From assembly GCA_035455185.1 (NCBI GenBank), contig DATIFQ010000403.1:1-20373 (forward strand): a stretch of 20,373 bases of DNA, given 5' to 3'. Made by a program: the position numbers and the translations under genes. Under the pieces are notes generated by a model that saw only the letters and a program-made list of their open reading frames with translations, did not search any database and had not been told where the DNA came from. This document shows positions 8,175-15,568 of this stretch, piece after piece. This stretch comes from JAEHDI01 sp035455185. Its GTDB lineage: Bacteria; Acidobacteriota; Terriglobia; Bryobacterales; Bryobacteraceae. Position 1 is the first letter of the stretch; every line of letters begins with the position of its first letter.

Positions 8175-8620
8175 TTCGCTCTCCCCTTAAGGATCGACTC
8201 GACTATCTCACCGGCCAGCCTGTCGCTTTCAGCCGCCAAGGTTTGCCGCGCTTCGGCTGCCTCGGCGGCAAGCTGACTCTTGGCCTGCCGGATCATGTCC
8301 CCTGTTTCGAGCCGTGCTTCCTCAAGGGTGCTCGCCTGCTCCTGGCGCCACTTGCGGCGTGTCTCCTCTTGCTCACGATAGATCTCGCCGCGTGCAGCGC
8401 GGATGGCCTGCTCGTACTCGGCGGCTTTTTTCGACGCTGCGGCAAGGCTCGCTTCGGCCGTCTTTCGGGCGCCTTCAGTAGCCTCTTCGCGTTCCCGAAG
8501 GACTTTGTCCAGGGGGCGGAAGAAAACCCGCTTCAGGTAAAAGTGCAGCAGGATGACGAGGAGAAAAGTCGGCAGTGCCTTCAGTAAAAGCCCACCGAGC
8601 GCGTGCAGAGTTTCTTGCAT
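8171..8620 (-). CDS. atpF: F-type ATP synthase subunit b
   Basis: The 149-residue protein has the classic b-subunit form: one N-terminal membrane helix (about residues 9-29) and then a long charged coiled coil rich in Ala, Glu and Arg. The sequence just after the membrane (FFRPLDKVLREREE) matches the conserved b-subunit juxtamembrane region. It is somewhat shorter than the 156-170 residues usual for b and lacks the signal peptide seen in its downstream neighbour. It is the first gene of the cluster; genes for subunits a and c are not upstream. Its stop overlaps the start of the second b gene by 4 nt, so their translation is probably coupled, which suits a 1:1 heterodimer. Confidence 0.93.
   Translation of the reverse strand: MQETLHALGGLLLKALPTFLLVILLHFYLKRVFFRPLDKVLREREEATEGARKTAEASLAAASKKAAEYEQAIRAARGEIYREQEETRRKWRQEQASTLEEARLETGDMIRQAKSQLAAEAAEARQTLAAESDRLAGEIVESILKGRAN
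8179..8186 (-). promoter_or_regulatory. Ribosome binding site setting the TTG start of the second b subunit
   Basis: The minus strand reads GGGGAGAG, with the GGGGAG core 6 nt before TTG at 8174. No ATG lies nearby in frame, and a start further in would destroy the signal peptide, so the TTG start is favoured. Confidence 0.65.
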
Positions 8621-8696
8621 CTGAGACTTCTTGAATTTTCAGATCAGAAAGGGAGCGCCTGCTGAAGACTACTATGGACAGAGGCTCAAAGCGCTT

Positions 8697-8725
8697 ACAT
8701 TAACACACCGTCCCCAGACTCGCAA
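8697..8725 (-). promoter_or_regulatory. Putative promoter of the ATP synthase cluster
   Basis: On the minus strand TTGCGA (8720-8725) and TAATGT (8697-8702) are separated by exactly 17 bp. They match the sigma-70 consensus at four and three positions. The predicted transcript would carry a leader of about 70 nt before atpF. It sits in the 149-bp gap between the SDR gene and atpF, the only sizeable upstream gap of the cluster. Confidence 0.35.
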
Positions 8726-8732
8726 CCGCACG

Positions 8733-8750
8733 CCGGGGTGGTGCACCCGG
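8733..8750 (-). terminator. Possible hairpin terminator after the SDR gene
   Basis: The arms CCGGG and CCCGG (extendable to 7 bp with one bulged G) form a GC-rich hairpin about 20 nt past the SDR stop codon on the minus strand. No U-tract follows, so it may only slow polymerase or need Rho. Confidence 0.25.
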
Positions 8751-8769
8751 CTATCGGATCCCTTTTTCG

Positions 8770-9546
8770 CTACCGGTACTCCTCGGGCCAGTTCGGCCGG
8801 GTGAAGAGCCCTCCATCCACCCAAACGGTCTGCCCAGTGATGAAGTCCGCCCCCGGCCCCGCGAGGAAAGCCACTGTTCTGCCGATGTCCGCAGGCGTTC
8901 CGATCCGCCCAAGCGGTGTGCATTTCGACCAGGTACCGGCGTAGTCTCCGGACTCCTGTCTGGTCCGCTCGATCTCGATCGCTCCGGGCGCAACGCAATT
9001 CACGGTGATTCCGAACGGTCCCAATTCGACTGCCGCGACCTTGGTAAACATCTCAATCCCGCCCTTGCTGGCGGTGTAGTCGACGAGCTTTGGAAACGCG
9101 ATCTTGTTACATCCCGAACCAATATTAATGATCCGGCCGCCGCCATGGTCCTTCATGTGGCGGGCGGCGCGTTGCGTGCACAGGAAGCAGCCTTTCAGGT
9201 TTGTATTGATGACGCGGTCCCACTCCCGTTCTTCGAGATCGAGCAACGCCTTCCAGGTTTGGACCCCTGCGTTATTGACCAGAATGTCAAGCCGCGGGAA
9301 GCGCCGCAACACCTCGTCGAACATCGCGCCGACATCGCCCGCAGCACCCACATTAGCGCGCACGGCAATGGCTTCGCGTCCGAGAGCGGAGATCTCCGCA
9401 GCCGTTTGCGCGGCGCCGCCGGCATCGGAGTTGTAGTTGACCGCCACGTTACAGCCGGCCGCCGCCAACTCCAGCGCAATGCCTTTGCCGACTCCTTTGC
9501 TGCCGCCGGTGACCAGTGCATGCTTCCCTTCGAGTGGCACGGACAT
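8770..9546 (-). CDS. SDR-family NAD(P)-dependent oxidoreductase
   Basis: This 258-residue protein is a classical short-chain dehydrogenase/reductase. The nucleotide-binding motif TGGSKGVG is at residues 13-20, NNAG is at 91-94, and the catalytic set N115, S144, Y157 and K161 (YTASK) is complete. The C-terminal GQTVWVDGG motif is typical of FabG- and glucose 1-dehydrogenase-like members. The substrate cannot be assigned; FabG-like acyl reduction or sugar/polyol oxidation are both possible. It is transcribed away from speA and lies upstream of the atp cluster on the same strand. No Shine-Dalgarno sequence is visible before the ATG, but a TAGAAT box ends 7 nt before it, so a leaderless message is possible. 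Confidence 0.93.
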   Translation of the reverse strand: MSVPLEGKHALVTGGSKGVGKGIALELAAAGCNVAVNYNSDAGGAAQTAAEISALGREAIAVRANVGAAGDVGAMFDEVLRRFPRLDILVNNAGVQTWKALLDLEEREWDRVINTNLKGCFLCTQRAARHMKDHGGGRIINIGSGCNKIAFPKLVDYTASKGGIEMFTKVAAVELGPFGITVNCVAPGAIEIERTRQESGDYAGTWSKCTPLGRIGTPADIGRTVAFLAGPGADFITGQTVWVDGGLFTRPNWPEEYR

Positions 9547-9552
9547 GGCAAC

Positions 9553-9566
9553 GATTCTATCGAATC
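9553..9566. promoter_or_regulatory. Dyad overlapping the putative -10 box of the SDR gene
   Basis: The sequence GATTC-TATC-GAATC is a perfect 5-4-5 inverted repeat. On the minus strand it overlaps the candidate -10 box TAGAAT (9554-9559), which ends 7 nt before the SDR start codon. This is a plausible operator position, but short dyads occur by chance. Confidence 0.3.
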
Positions 9567-9646
9567 CTGCCAGTTGCGGCCGCCGTCAAACAATCTACTT
9601 GCCGAGTACGGCTTTTCGAAGGACACTTTAAGTCTATGGAGGCGAC

Positions 9647-11593
9647 TTGAGCCTGAATATCTCCGACGGAGTGGTCGTCCGCGAGCCGACCGAACGATGG
9701 ACAGTCACGGATGCCGGGGAGCTCTATGACGTGCCCAGGTGGGGCAAGGGTTATTTCTCCGTGGGTCCGGCCGGCCATCTGCTGGTGCACCCGTCAAAGG
9801 ATCCGAAGCGCTCCATCGACCTGAAGGAGCTCGTCGACACCCTTGTCCTTCGAGGAATCTCGCTGCCGATCCTCATCCGGTTCGCCGAGATCCTGAAGCA
9901 TCGGCTCGAGGAGATCTACCAGGCGTTTCAGAATGCGATCGCCGAGCACGGCTACCAGGGCGGTTACAGTTGCGTCTACCCGATCAAAGTCAACCAGCAG
10001 AAGCAGGTGGTTGAAGAAGTTTTCCAGTATGGCCGGCCATACAAGTTTGGACTCGAAGCCGGCTCGAAGCCCGAATTGCTTGCGGTTCTGGCCATCGCCG
10101 ATAACGAGACGCCGATCATCTGTAACGGCTTCAAGGACGCCGAGTACATCGAGATGGTCATGCTGGCCAAGAAAGTCGGGCGGCAGATCATCCCGGTAAT
10201 CGAGAAGTACACCGAACTGGACTTGGTGGTGCGGTACGCGCAACGGGTTGGCGTTAGGCCGGTAATCGGGGTGCGCATCAAGTTGGCGAGCCGCGGCTCG
10301 GGACGGTGGAAGTCTTCCGCCGGGTACCGGTCCAAGTTCGGGCTCACCGTAACCGAGGCGTTGCGCGCGCTCAACCAGTTAAAGGCCGACGGCATGGAGG
10401 ATTGCCTGGAGTTGTTGCATTTCCACCTCGGCAGCCAGATCACCAACATCCGCCAGATCAAGGCGGCGGTGATCGAATCCGCCCGCGTTTATGTCGAAAT
10501 GCGGCGCGCGGGGGCGGGTCTGCGCTATCTGGACGTCGGCGGCGGGCTAGGTATCGACTACGACGGTTCGCAGACGGACTTCGAGTCCAGTGTGAACTAC
10601 ACGCTTCAGGAATACGCGAACGACATCGTCTATCACGTTCAGAACGTCTGCGACGAAGCGGAGATCCCTCACCCCAACATCATCTCCGAGAGCGGCCGGG
10701 CGGTGGCTGCTTATCACAGTGCCCTCGTGTTCAATGTGCTCGGCGTGAGCGGTTTCGGGGAGGAGGAACTCCCCAAGGACCTGCCGGAGGATTCCGAGCA
10801 GCCACTGTTCGACCTCCAGGAGACCTACCGTGCGCTCAGCTCGAAGAACCTGCTCGAGAGCTACCACGACGCACAGCAAGCGCTGGACGCGGCGCTGAAC
10901 CTGTTCAGCCTCGGGTACCTCTCGCTTGTCCAACGCTCGCTGGCTGAAAACTACTACTGGACGATCTGCCGCAAGATCCAGCGCATGGCAAAGGAACTCG
11001 GTGATGTTGCCGAGGAACTGGAGCCGCTCGACGCCATGCTTTCCGACACGTACTTCTGCAATTTCTCGCTCTTCCAGAGCATGCCGGACAGTTGGGCGGT
11101 GAAACAGCTTTTTCCGATTATGCCGATCCACCGGCTCGAGGAGCAGCCCGCGCGTCACGGGGTGCTGGGAGATATCTCCTGCGATTCGGACGGCAAGATC
11201 GACCAGTTCATCGACCGGCGCGACGTCAAGCGCACGCTCCCGCTGCACCCGTTCAACGGCCAGCCTTATTACCTCGGAGCGTTCCTTGTTGGCGCGTACC
11301 AGGAAATCCTCGGTGACCTCCATAACCTGTTCGGGGATACCAACGCGGTCCACGTGAGCCTCGGCGAAAACGACGAAATTATCCTCGACACTGTGATCAA
11401 GGGCGACACCGTGCGCGAGGTCCTCGACTACGTGCAGTTCCGCTCCGAAAGCCTGCTGGCACGATTCCGCCGTGATGTCGAGGTGGCGGTGCGTGAGGGC
11501 CGCATCGGGTACGAGGAATCCGGGCGCCTGCTGCGCTTCTATGAGGAAGGCCTGCAAGGCTACACGTACCTCGAAGACACCCACGAGCGATAG
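9647..11593 (+). CDS. speA: Biosynthetic arginine decarboxylase (PLP, fold III)
   Basis: This 648-residue protein converts arginine to agmatine, the first step of the agmatine route to putrescine and spermidine. The PLP-binding lysine is K114 in YPIKVNQ, and the glycine-rich phosphate-binding stretch is LDVGGGLGIDYDG. The catalytic cysteine motif ISCDSDGKID is near residue 512. The length and overall order match bacterial SpeA proteins. The start is TTG with GGAGG 4 nt upstream; no in-frame ATG is near the expected N-terminus. It is divergent from the SDR gene and separated from korA by 115 bp that contain their own promoter, so it is probably a single-gene unit. Confidence 0.95.
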   Translation: MSLNISDGVVVREPTERWTVTDAGELYDVPRWGKGYFSVGPAGHLLVHPSKDPKRSIDLKELVDTLVLRGISLPILIRFAEILKHRLEEIYQAFQNAIAEHGYQGGYSCVYPIKVNQQKQVVEEVFQYGRPYKFGLEAGSKPELLAVLAIADNETPIICNGFKDAEYIEMVMLAKKVGRQIIPVIEKYTELDLVVRYAQRVGVRPVIGVRIKLASRGSGRWKSSAGYRSKFGLTVTEALRALNQLKADGMEDCLELLHFHLGSQITNIRQIKAAVIESARVYVEMRRAGAGLRYLDVGGGLGIDYDGSQTDFESSVNYTLQEYANDIVYHVQNVCDEAEIPHPNIISESGRAVAAYHSALVFNVLGVSGFGEEELPKDLPEDSEQPLFDLQETYRALSSKNLLESYHDAQQALDAALNLFSLGYLSLVQRSLAENYYWTICRKIQRMAKELGDVAEELEPLDAMLSDTYFCNFSLFQSMPDSWAVKQLFPIMPIHRLEEQPARHGVLGDISCDSDGKIDQFIDRRDVKRTLPLHPFNGQPYYLGAFLVGAYQEILGDLHNLFGDTNAVHVSLGENDEIILDTVIKGDTVREVLDYVQFRSESLLARFRRDVEVAVREGRIGYEESGRLLRFYEEGLQGYTYLEDTHER

Positions 11594-11638
11594 TTTTCCG
11601 GCACAGGTTTCTCAACCAAGTGCGTTGATCCGCGGCAC

Positions 11639-11659
11639 TGCAAACAGTTTGCATATAAT
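11639..11659 (+). promoter_or_regulatory. kor operon promoter with adjoining palindromic operator
   Basis: A perfect -10 box TATAAT (11654-11659) is directly preceded by TGCAAACAGTTTGCA (11639-11653), a perfect 7-1-7 palindrome that fills the spacer. No -35 match exists at 16-18 bp (the position reads CGCGGC); TTGATC at 11625-11630 is 23 bp away. The predicted start is about 42 nt before the korA ATG. The arrangement suggests control by a dimeric regulator, which is not identifiable from this window. Confidence 0.6.
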
Positions 11660-11708
11660 CGAATAAGGGGAGGGGCGCCTTCACACCCCGCATGAGGAAA
11701 ACACATCA

Positions 11709-13553
11709 ATGTCCACCACGGAAGTGAGGCCGGACGAATCCCAAACAGAGGGAGCCGGCCTAAGCGTAGTCAACGATTTCAGTATTCAGGTTGCGACGGT
11801 CAACGGTTCGGGGAGCCAGACCGCCAACACTGTTCTGATGCGGTCGCTGTTTCAGATGGGAATTCCCGTATCGGGCAAGAACCTCTTCCCGTCGAATATC
11901 GCCGGCCTGCCGACGTGGTTCACCATCCGAACAAGCAAGCGCGGCTGGATCGGCCGAAAGAAAGAAATCGACTTTCTCGTCGCCATGAACCCGGAGACGG
12001 CGCGGGAGGACGTGCTCGGACTCGATGCGGGCGCGGCGGTTGTATACGACGAACCGCTCAAACTCGACAGTCTGCGTTCCGACGTCCACTTCTACCCGGT
12101 GCCGTTCGACAAACTGGTGGCGCCCGTGTGTCCGGAAGCCCGGCTTCGCAAGCTTGTCCGCAACATGATCTATGACGGCGTGGTCGCTCAGTTGCTCGGC
12201 ATCGATCTTGAAGAGGTCCGGAAGGCGCTGGTGAAGCAGTTCGGCGCCCGGAAGGCCAAGGCGGCCGAACTCAACTGGAACGCGGTGCTTGCCGGACGGG
12301 ACTTTGCCGAGCAGAACCTCGCCAAGAAGGATCCGTTCCGGGTCGAGCGGATGAATGCCACGGCCGGCAAGATCATCATCGATGGCAATGCGGCTGCCGC
12401 CCTCGGCTGTGTCTTCGCCGGGGCCACGGTAGTTATCTGGTACCCGATCACTCCGTCGTCGTCGATGATCGAAGCGATGATCGGTTACCTGAAGCGTTTC
12501 CGGATCGACAAGGAAACCGGGAAAGCGACCTTCGCCGTTGTGCAGGCCGAGGACGAGCTGGCCGCGATCGGCATGGTAATTGGCGCGGGTTGGTCGGGCG
12601 CCCGCTCGGTGACGGCCACGTCGGGTCCCGGCATTTCCCTGATGGCGGAATTCACAGGCCTCGGTTACTACGCCGAGGTGCCAGCGGTAATCTTCGATGT
12701 GCAGCGGGTTGGGCCTTCCACTGGCCTGCCGACCCGCACGATGCAAGGGGACCTGCTTTCCACCGCGGTGCTTTCTCATGGGGACACGCAGCATCCGATG
12801 TTGCTACCGTCGTCACCCGAGGAGTGCTTCACCATGGCCGGCACGGCGTTCAACCTCGCGGAGTACTTCCAGACACCGGTGTTCGTGATGACCGACCTCG
12901 ACCTCGGCATGAATAACTGGATGTCCGATGCGTTCCCGTACCCCACCGAGCCGATCCGCCGCGGCAAGGTGCTGACAGCGGAAGATTTGGAGCGGCTCGG
13001 TGGTTTCGCGCGTTACAAAGACGTGGACGGGGACGGCGTGGGTTGTCGCACCCTGCCCGGCACAAACCACCCCACGGCCGCCTACTTCACTCGCGGCAGC
13101 GGGCACAACGAGAAGGCGCAATACAGCGAGCGGCCAGACGACTACATCCAGAACGTGGACCGGCTTGCGCTCAAGTTCCAATCGATGCGTAAGCATGTCC
13201 CGGCCCCGGCGATCTCTTATAACGACAAGGCGTCTATTGGTGTGATCTGCTACGGCACGTCGAGGTATGCGGTCGAAGAGAGTTGCGATCAGCTCACGCA
13301 CGAATACGGCCTCGAAACCAGCCATCTCCGGTTAAAGGCGTATCCCTTCACGGACGAACTGCGGGAATTCGTCGGCCGTCACTCTCGCGTCTATGTCGTC
13401 GAGCAGAACCGCGATGGGCAGATGCTGGCGCTGATGAAGTTGGATCTGGACCCGGAGTACGTTCAGAGACTGAGAAGCGTCCGCTACTACGGAGGTTTGC
13501 CGCTCGACGCTCGCACCGTTACCGACGAAATCGTCCGACAGGAGGGACTATGA
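11709..13553 (+). CDS. korA: 2-oxoacid:ferredoxin oxidoreductase, fused gamma-alpha subunit (KorA type)
   Basis: The 614-residue protein combines the gamma domain (about residues 20-190; opening VATVNGSGSQTANTVLMR) and the alpha/pyrimidine domain (about 215-614; YPITPSSSM, then EDELAAIGMVIGAGWSGAR and TATSGPGISLMAEF). With KorB it oxidises a 2-oxoacid, most likely 2-oxoglutarate, with CoA to the acyl-CoA and reduced ferredoxin. The gamma-alpha fusion with a separate TPP subunit is the two-subunit arrangement known from mycobacterial and haloarchaeal KorAB. Substrate choice between 2-oxoglutarate, pyruvate and branched-chain oxoacids is inferred from this arrangement. GAGG lies 11 nt before the ATG. 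Its TGA overlaps the korB ATG. Confidence 0.92.
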   Translation: MSTTEVRPDESQTEGAGLSVVNDFSIQVATVNGSGSQTANTVLMRSLFQMGIPVSGKNLFPSNIAGLPTWFTIRTSKRGWIGRKKEIDFLVAMNPETAREDVLGLDAGAAVVYDEPLKLDSLRSDVHFYPVPFDKLVAPVCPEARLRKLVRNMIYDGVVAQLLGIDLEEVRKALVKQFGARKAKAAELNWNAVLAGRDFAEQNLAKKDPFRVERMNATAGKIIIDGNAAAALGCVFAGATVVIWYPITPSSSMIEAMIGYLKRFRIDKETGKATFAVVQAEDELAAIGMVIGAGWSGARSVTATSGPGISLMAEFTGLGYYAEVPAVIFDVQRVGPSTGLPTRTMQGDLLSTAVLSHGDTQHPMLLPSSPEECFTMAGTAFNLAEYFQTPVFVMTDLDLGMNNWMSDAFPYPTEPIRRGKVLTAEDLERLGGFARYKDVDGDGVGCRTLPGTNHPTAAYFTRGSGHNEKAQYSERPDDYIQNVDRLALKFQSMRKHVPAPAISYNDKASIGVICYGTSRYAVEESCDQLTHEYGLETSHLRLKAYPFTDELREFVGRHSRVYVVEQNRDGQMLALMKLDLDPEYVQRLRSVRYYGGLPLDARTVTDEIVRQEGL

Positions 13554-14593
13554 GTACGACTGTTTCCCCACCCCCCAAGAAAGTCAATCGGATCGGCTTG
13601 GAAGTCGCCAACTACAAAGGAGCACGGACGACCCTTTGCGCCGGCTGTGGACACAACGCCATCTCCGAGCGACTGATCGAGTGTTTCTTCGAGATGGGCG
13701 TCCAACCGTGGCAAGTGGCGAAGTTTTCAGGGATCGGATGCTCATCGAAGTCGCCGGCCTATTTTCTGAACCTCGCCCATGGATTCAATGCAGTCCACGG
13801 ACGCGCTCCGGCGGTCGGCACCGGCGCTGTGCTGGGCAACCACCACATCATCGGCATCACCGTCAGCGGCGATGGTGACACCGCTTCGATCGGGATCGGC
13901 CAGTTCATGCACATGTTGCGCCGGAACATCCCGATGATCTACATCATCGAGAACAACGGCGTCTATGGTCTTACAAAAGGCCAGTTTTCCGCCACCGCGG
14001 ACTTGGGCGCGAAGCTGAAGACCGGCATTGTGAACGATTTGCCGCCAATCGACTGCTGCATGCTCGGTATCGAACTCGGCGCAACGTTGGTGGCGCGTTC
14101 GTTTTCAGGCGACAAGCGGCAGCTCTCAGCGATCCTGAAGGCGTCCATCGCTCACAAGGGGCTGTCGGTCATCGACGTCATTTCACCGTGCGTCACCTTC
14201 AACGACCACGAAGGATCGACGAAGAGCTACGCCTACATGAAGGAGCACGACGAACCGCTCCATGAAGTGGACTTCGTCCCATTCTCCGAAGACATCTCAG
14301 TGGAGATCGAGGAGGGTGCGGTACGAGAAGTCACCCTTCATGACGGTTCGAAACTTGTGCTCAAGAAGCTCGAAAAAGACTACGACCCGAGTGACAAGCT
14401 CAACGCCGTTCGCACCATCCACGAAGCCGAGAAGAGCGGCCACGTATTGACCGGTATTCTCTACCTGAATCCCTCTGGGAAAACGCTGATCGACCTTCTG
14501 AACATGGTCGACGAGCCACTGGCGACGCTGCCCGAAAGCAGGACGCGGCCGCCGAAGGAAGCGCTCGACCAGATCATGGACGAGTTACGCTGA
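13550..14593 (+). CDS. korB: 2-oxoacid:ferredoxin oxidoreductase, beta (TPP) subunit (KorB type)
   Basis: This 347-residue protein is the thiamine pyrophosphate and iron-sulfur subunit paired with KorA. The TPP-binding motif starts GDGD (residues 107-110) and ends with ENNGVYGLTKGQ (134-145). Cysteines C30 and C33 (CAGCGH), C64 (GIGCSS) and C214 (SPCVTFND) are placed as expected for the [4Fe-4S] cluster. The start at 13550 is chosen because ATGA overlaps the korA stop, GGAGGG sits just before it, and residues upstream in the same open frame read as korA in another frame. No ferredoxin gene is adjacent, so the electron acceptor is encoded elsewhere. Confidence 0.94.
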   Translation: MSTTVSPPPKKVNRIGLEVANYKGARTTLCAGCGHNAISERLIECFFEMGVQPWQVAKFSGIGCSSKSPAYFLNLAHGFNAVHGRAPAVGTGAVLGNHHIIGITVSGDGDTASIGIGQFMHMLRRNIPMIYIIENNGVYGLTKGQFSATADLGAKLKTGIVNDLPPIDCCMLGIELGATLVARSFSGDKRQLSAILKASIAHKGLSVIDVISPCVTFNDHEGSTKSYAYMKEHDEPLHEVDFVPFSEDISVEIEEGAVREVTLHDGSKLVLKKLEKDYDPSDKLNAVRTIHEAEKSGHVLTGILYLNPSGKTLIDLLNMVDEPLATLPESRTRPPKEALDQIMDELR

Positions 14594-14597
14594 GGGA

Positions 14598-15347
14598 GTG
14601 AACCCGGAGATTCTGCGCGTCGTCCTGGTATCTCCTCGCAATCCCCTCAACATCGGGGCGGCCGCTCGTGCGATGAGCAACTTCGGCTTCTCGCATTTGC
14701 GGCTTGTGAATCCATATCACGTAGCCTTCCAGGAGGCGAAGTCCGCGGTCGGCGCCGGGCACGTGCTGGAGGCAGCCTATGAGTTTGGTTCCGTCGCGGA
14801 AGCTGTAGCCGACTGTTCCCTCGTCATCGGCACCACCGCCGCCGGCCCGCGCGAACTCCACCACCCCATACGCAGGCTTGAATACGGCGCTCGTCTCATT
14901 CGGAAACACTCCGGCACGCCCCCAGTGGCGGTTCTGTTCGGCTCGGAGAAGCATGGGTTATCGAACGACGACATGAGCCACTGCCACTGGCTTATGCGCG
15001 TTCCGACGCGGGAAGGACACCGCTCCATGAATCTCGGCCAGTCGGTGGCCGTGTGCCTCTACGAGCTGATACGGGACTCGCGCGCTGCCTTGCGCGAGCC
15101 GGTGCGGTTGCGTGCGGCGTCGTCGATGGAACTGGAGAGGATCACGGAGTTGTTGATCGGGATGCTCGGATGCAGCGGATACGTGAACCCACGCACGCGG
15201 ACGTCTACCGAGAACAAAGTGCGGCGTCTTGTCCGAAGGCTCGGCTTATCTTCCCGAGATGCCGAGGTGTGGTTGGGGATGCTGCGGCAGATCCGGTGGA
15301 AGATGAATCACAATAGCGGGGAAGACCAACACCAGGAGCGGGCATGA
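14598..15347 (+). CDS. trmJ: tRNA (Cm32/Um32) 2'-O-methyltransferase, SPOUT family (TrmJ-like)
   Basis: The 249-residue protein is a SpoU/TrmH-class methyltransferase of the TrmJ type, which methylates the 2'-OH of position 32 in tRNA. The three SPOUT motifs are visible: NIGAAARAM (residues 18-26), VLFGSEKHGLSND (112-124) and the knot motif SMNLGQSVAVCLYEL (143-157). The C-terminal extension after about residue 170 is the length expected for TrmJ. The start is taken as GTG 4 nt after the korB stop, since the protein begins directly before the first beta strand, as in relatives; there is no well-spaced Shine-Dalgarno sequence, so it may depend on coupling to korB. Assignment to TrmJ rather than another SpoU member is by similarity. 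Confidence 0.87.
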   Translation: MNPEILRVVLVSPRNPLNIGAAARAMSNFGFSHLRLVNPYHVAFQEAKSAVGAGHVLEAAYEFGSVAEAVADCSLVIGTTAAGPRELHHPIRRLEYGARLIRKHSGTPPVAVLFGSEKHGLSNDDMSHCHWLMRVPTREGHRSMNLGQSVAVCLYELIRDSRAALREPVRLRAASSMELERITELLIGMLGCSGYVNPRTRTSTENKVRRLVRRLGLSSRDAEVWLGMLRQIRWKMNHNSGEDQHQERA

Positions 15348-15559
15348 CCAAAGTGGAACTCCTCTTCAAGCTCACGCGGCCTCTTGACGAATCGTTGATG
15401 GAACGGATCGCGAACGCGCACAGCATCTACGGGATGTATCGCGTCCAGGTGCTCCCAAATCCCGATCACCTGCGGGTGGAGTACGACGCCTCGCGGCTCA
15501 GTGTTCATGACGTGGAGGCCGCGCTGCACGCTTCCGGCATTCCGGCCGAGCGCGAGTAG
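15344..15559 (+). CDS. Small uncharacterised protein with possible HMA-like ferredoxin fold
   Basis: The 71-residue protein starts at an ATG that overlaps the trmJ stop codon (ATGA), so it is very probably translated. It has no signal peptide or membrane segment. Its predicted order is strand (VELLFKL), helix (DESLMERIANAH), strands (MYRVQVLPN and HLRVEYD), helix (VHDVEAALHAS), which resembles the beta-alpha-beta-beta-alpha-beta ferredoxin-like fold of heavy-metal-associated domains. It has no cysteine at all, so no CxxC copper or zinc site. The comparison is from pattern only and I do not recognise the family. Its place at the end of the kor-trmJ operon gives no clear function. Confidence 0.75.
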   Translation: MTKVELLFKLTRPLDESLMERIANAHSIYGMYRVQVLPNPDHLRVEYDASRLSVHDVEAALHASGIPAERE

Positions 15560-15568
15560 CCCGCCTTA

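Noticed and set aside
10547..11584. A 345-codon minus-strand frame inside speA, and a similar 344-codon one inside korA (11760-12794)
   Set aside because: Both are antisense frames kept open by strong codon bias. The sense products are complete and well recognised, and the antisense products match no family I know.
13283..13549. An 89-codon N-terminal extension of korB
   Set aside because: The DNA is the end of korA in another frame. The ATG at 13550 has a good Shine-Dalgarno sequence and the usual korA/korB overlap.
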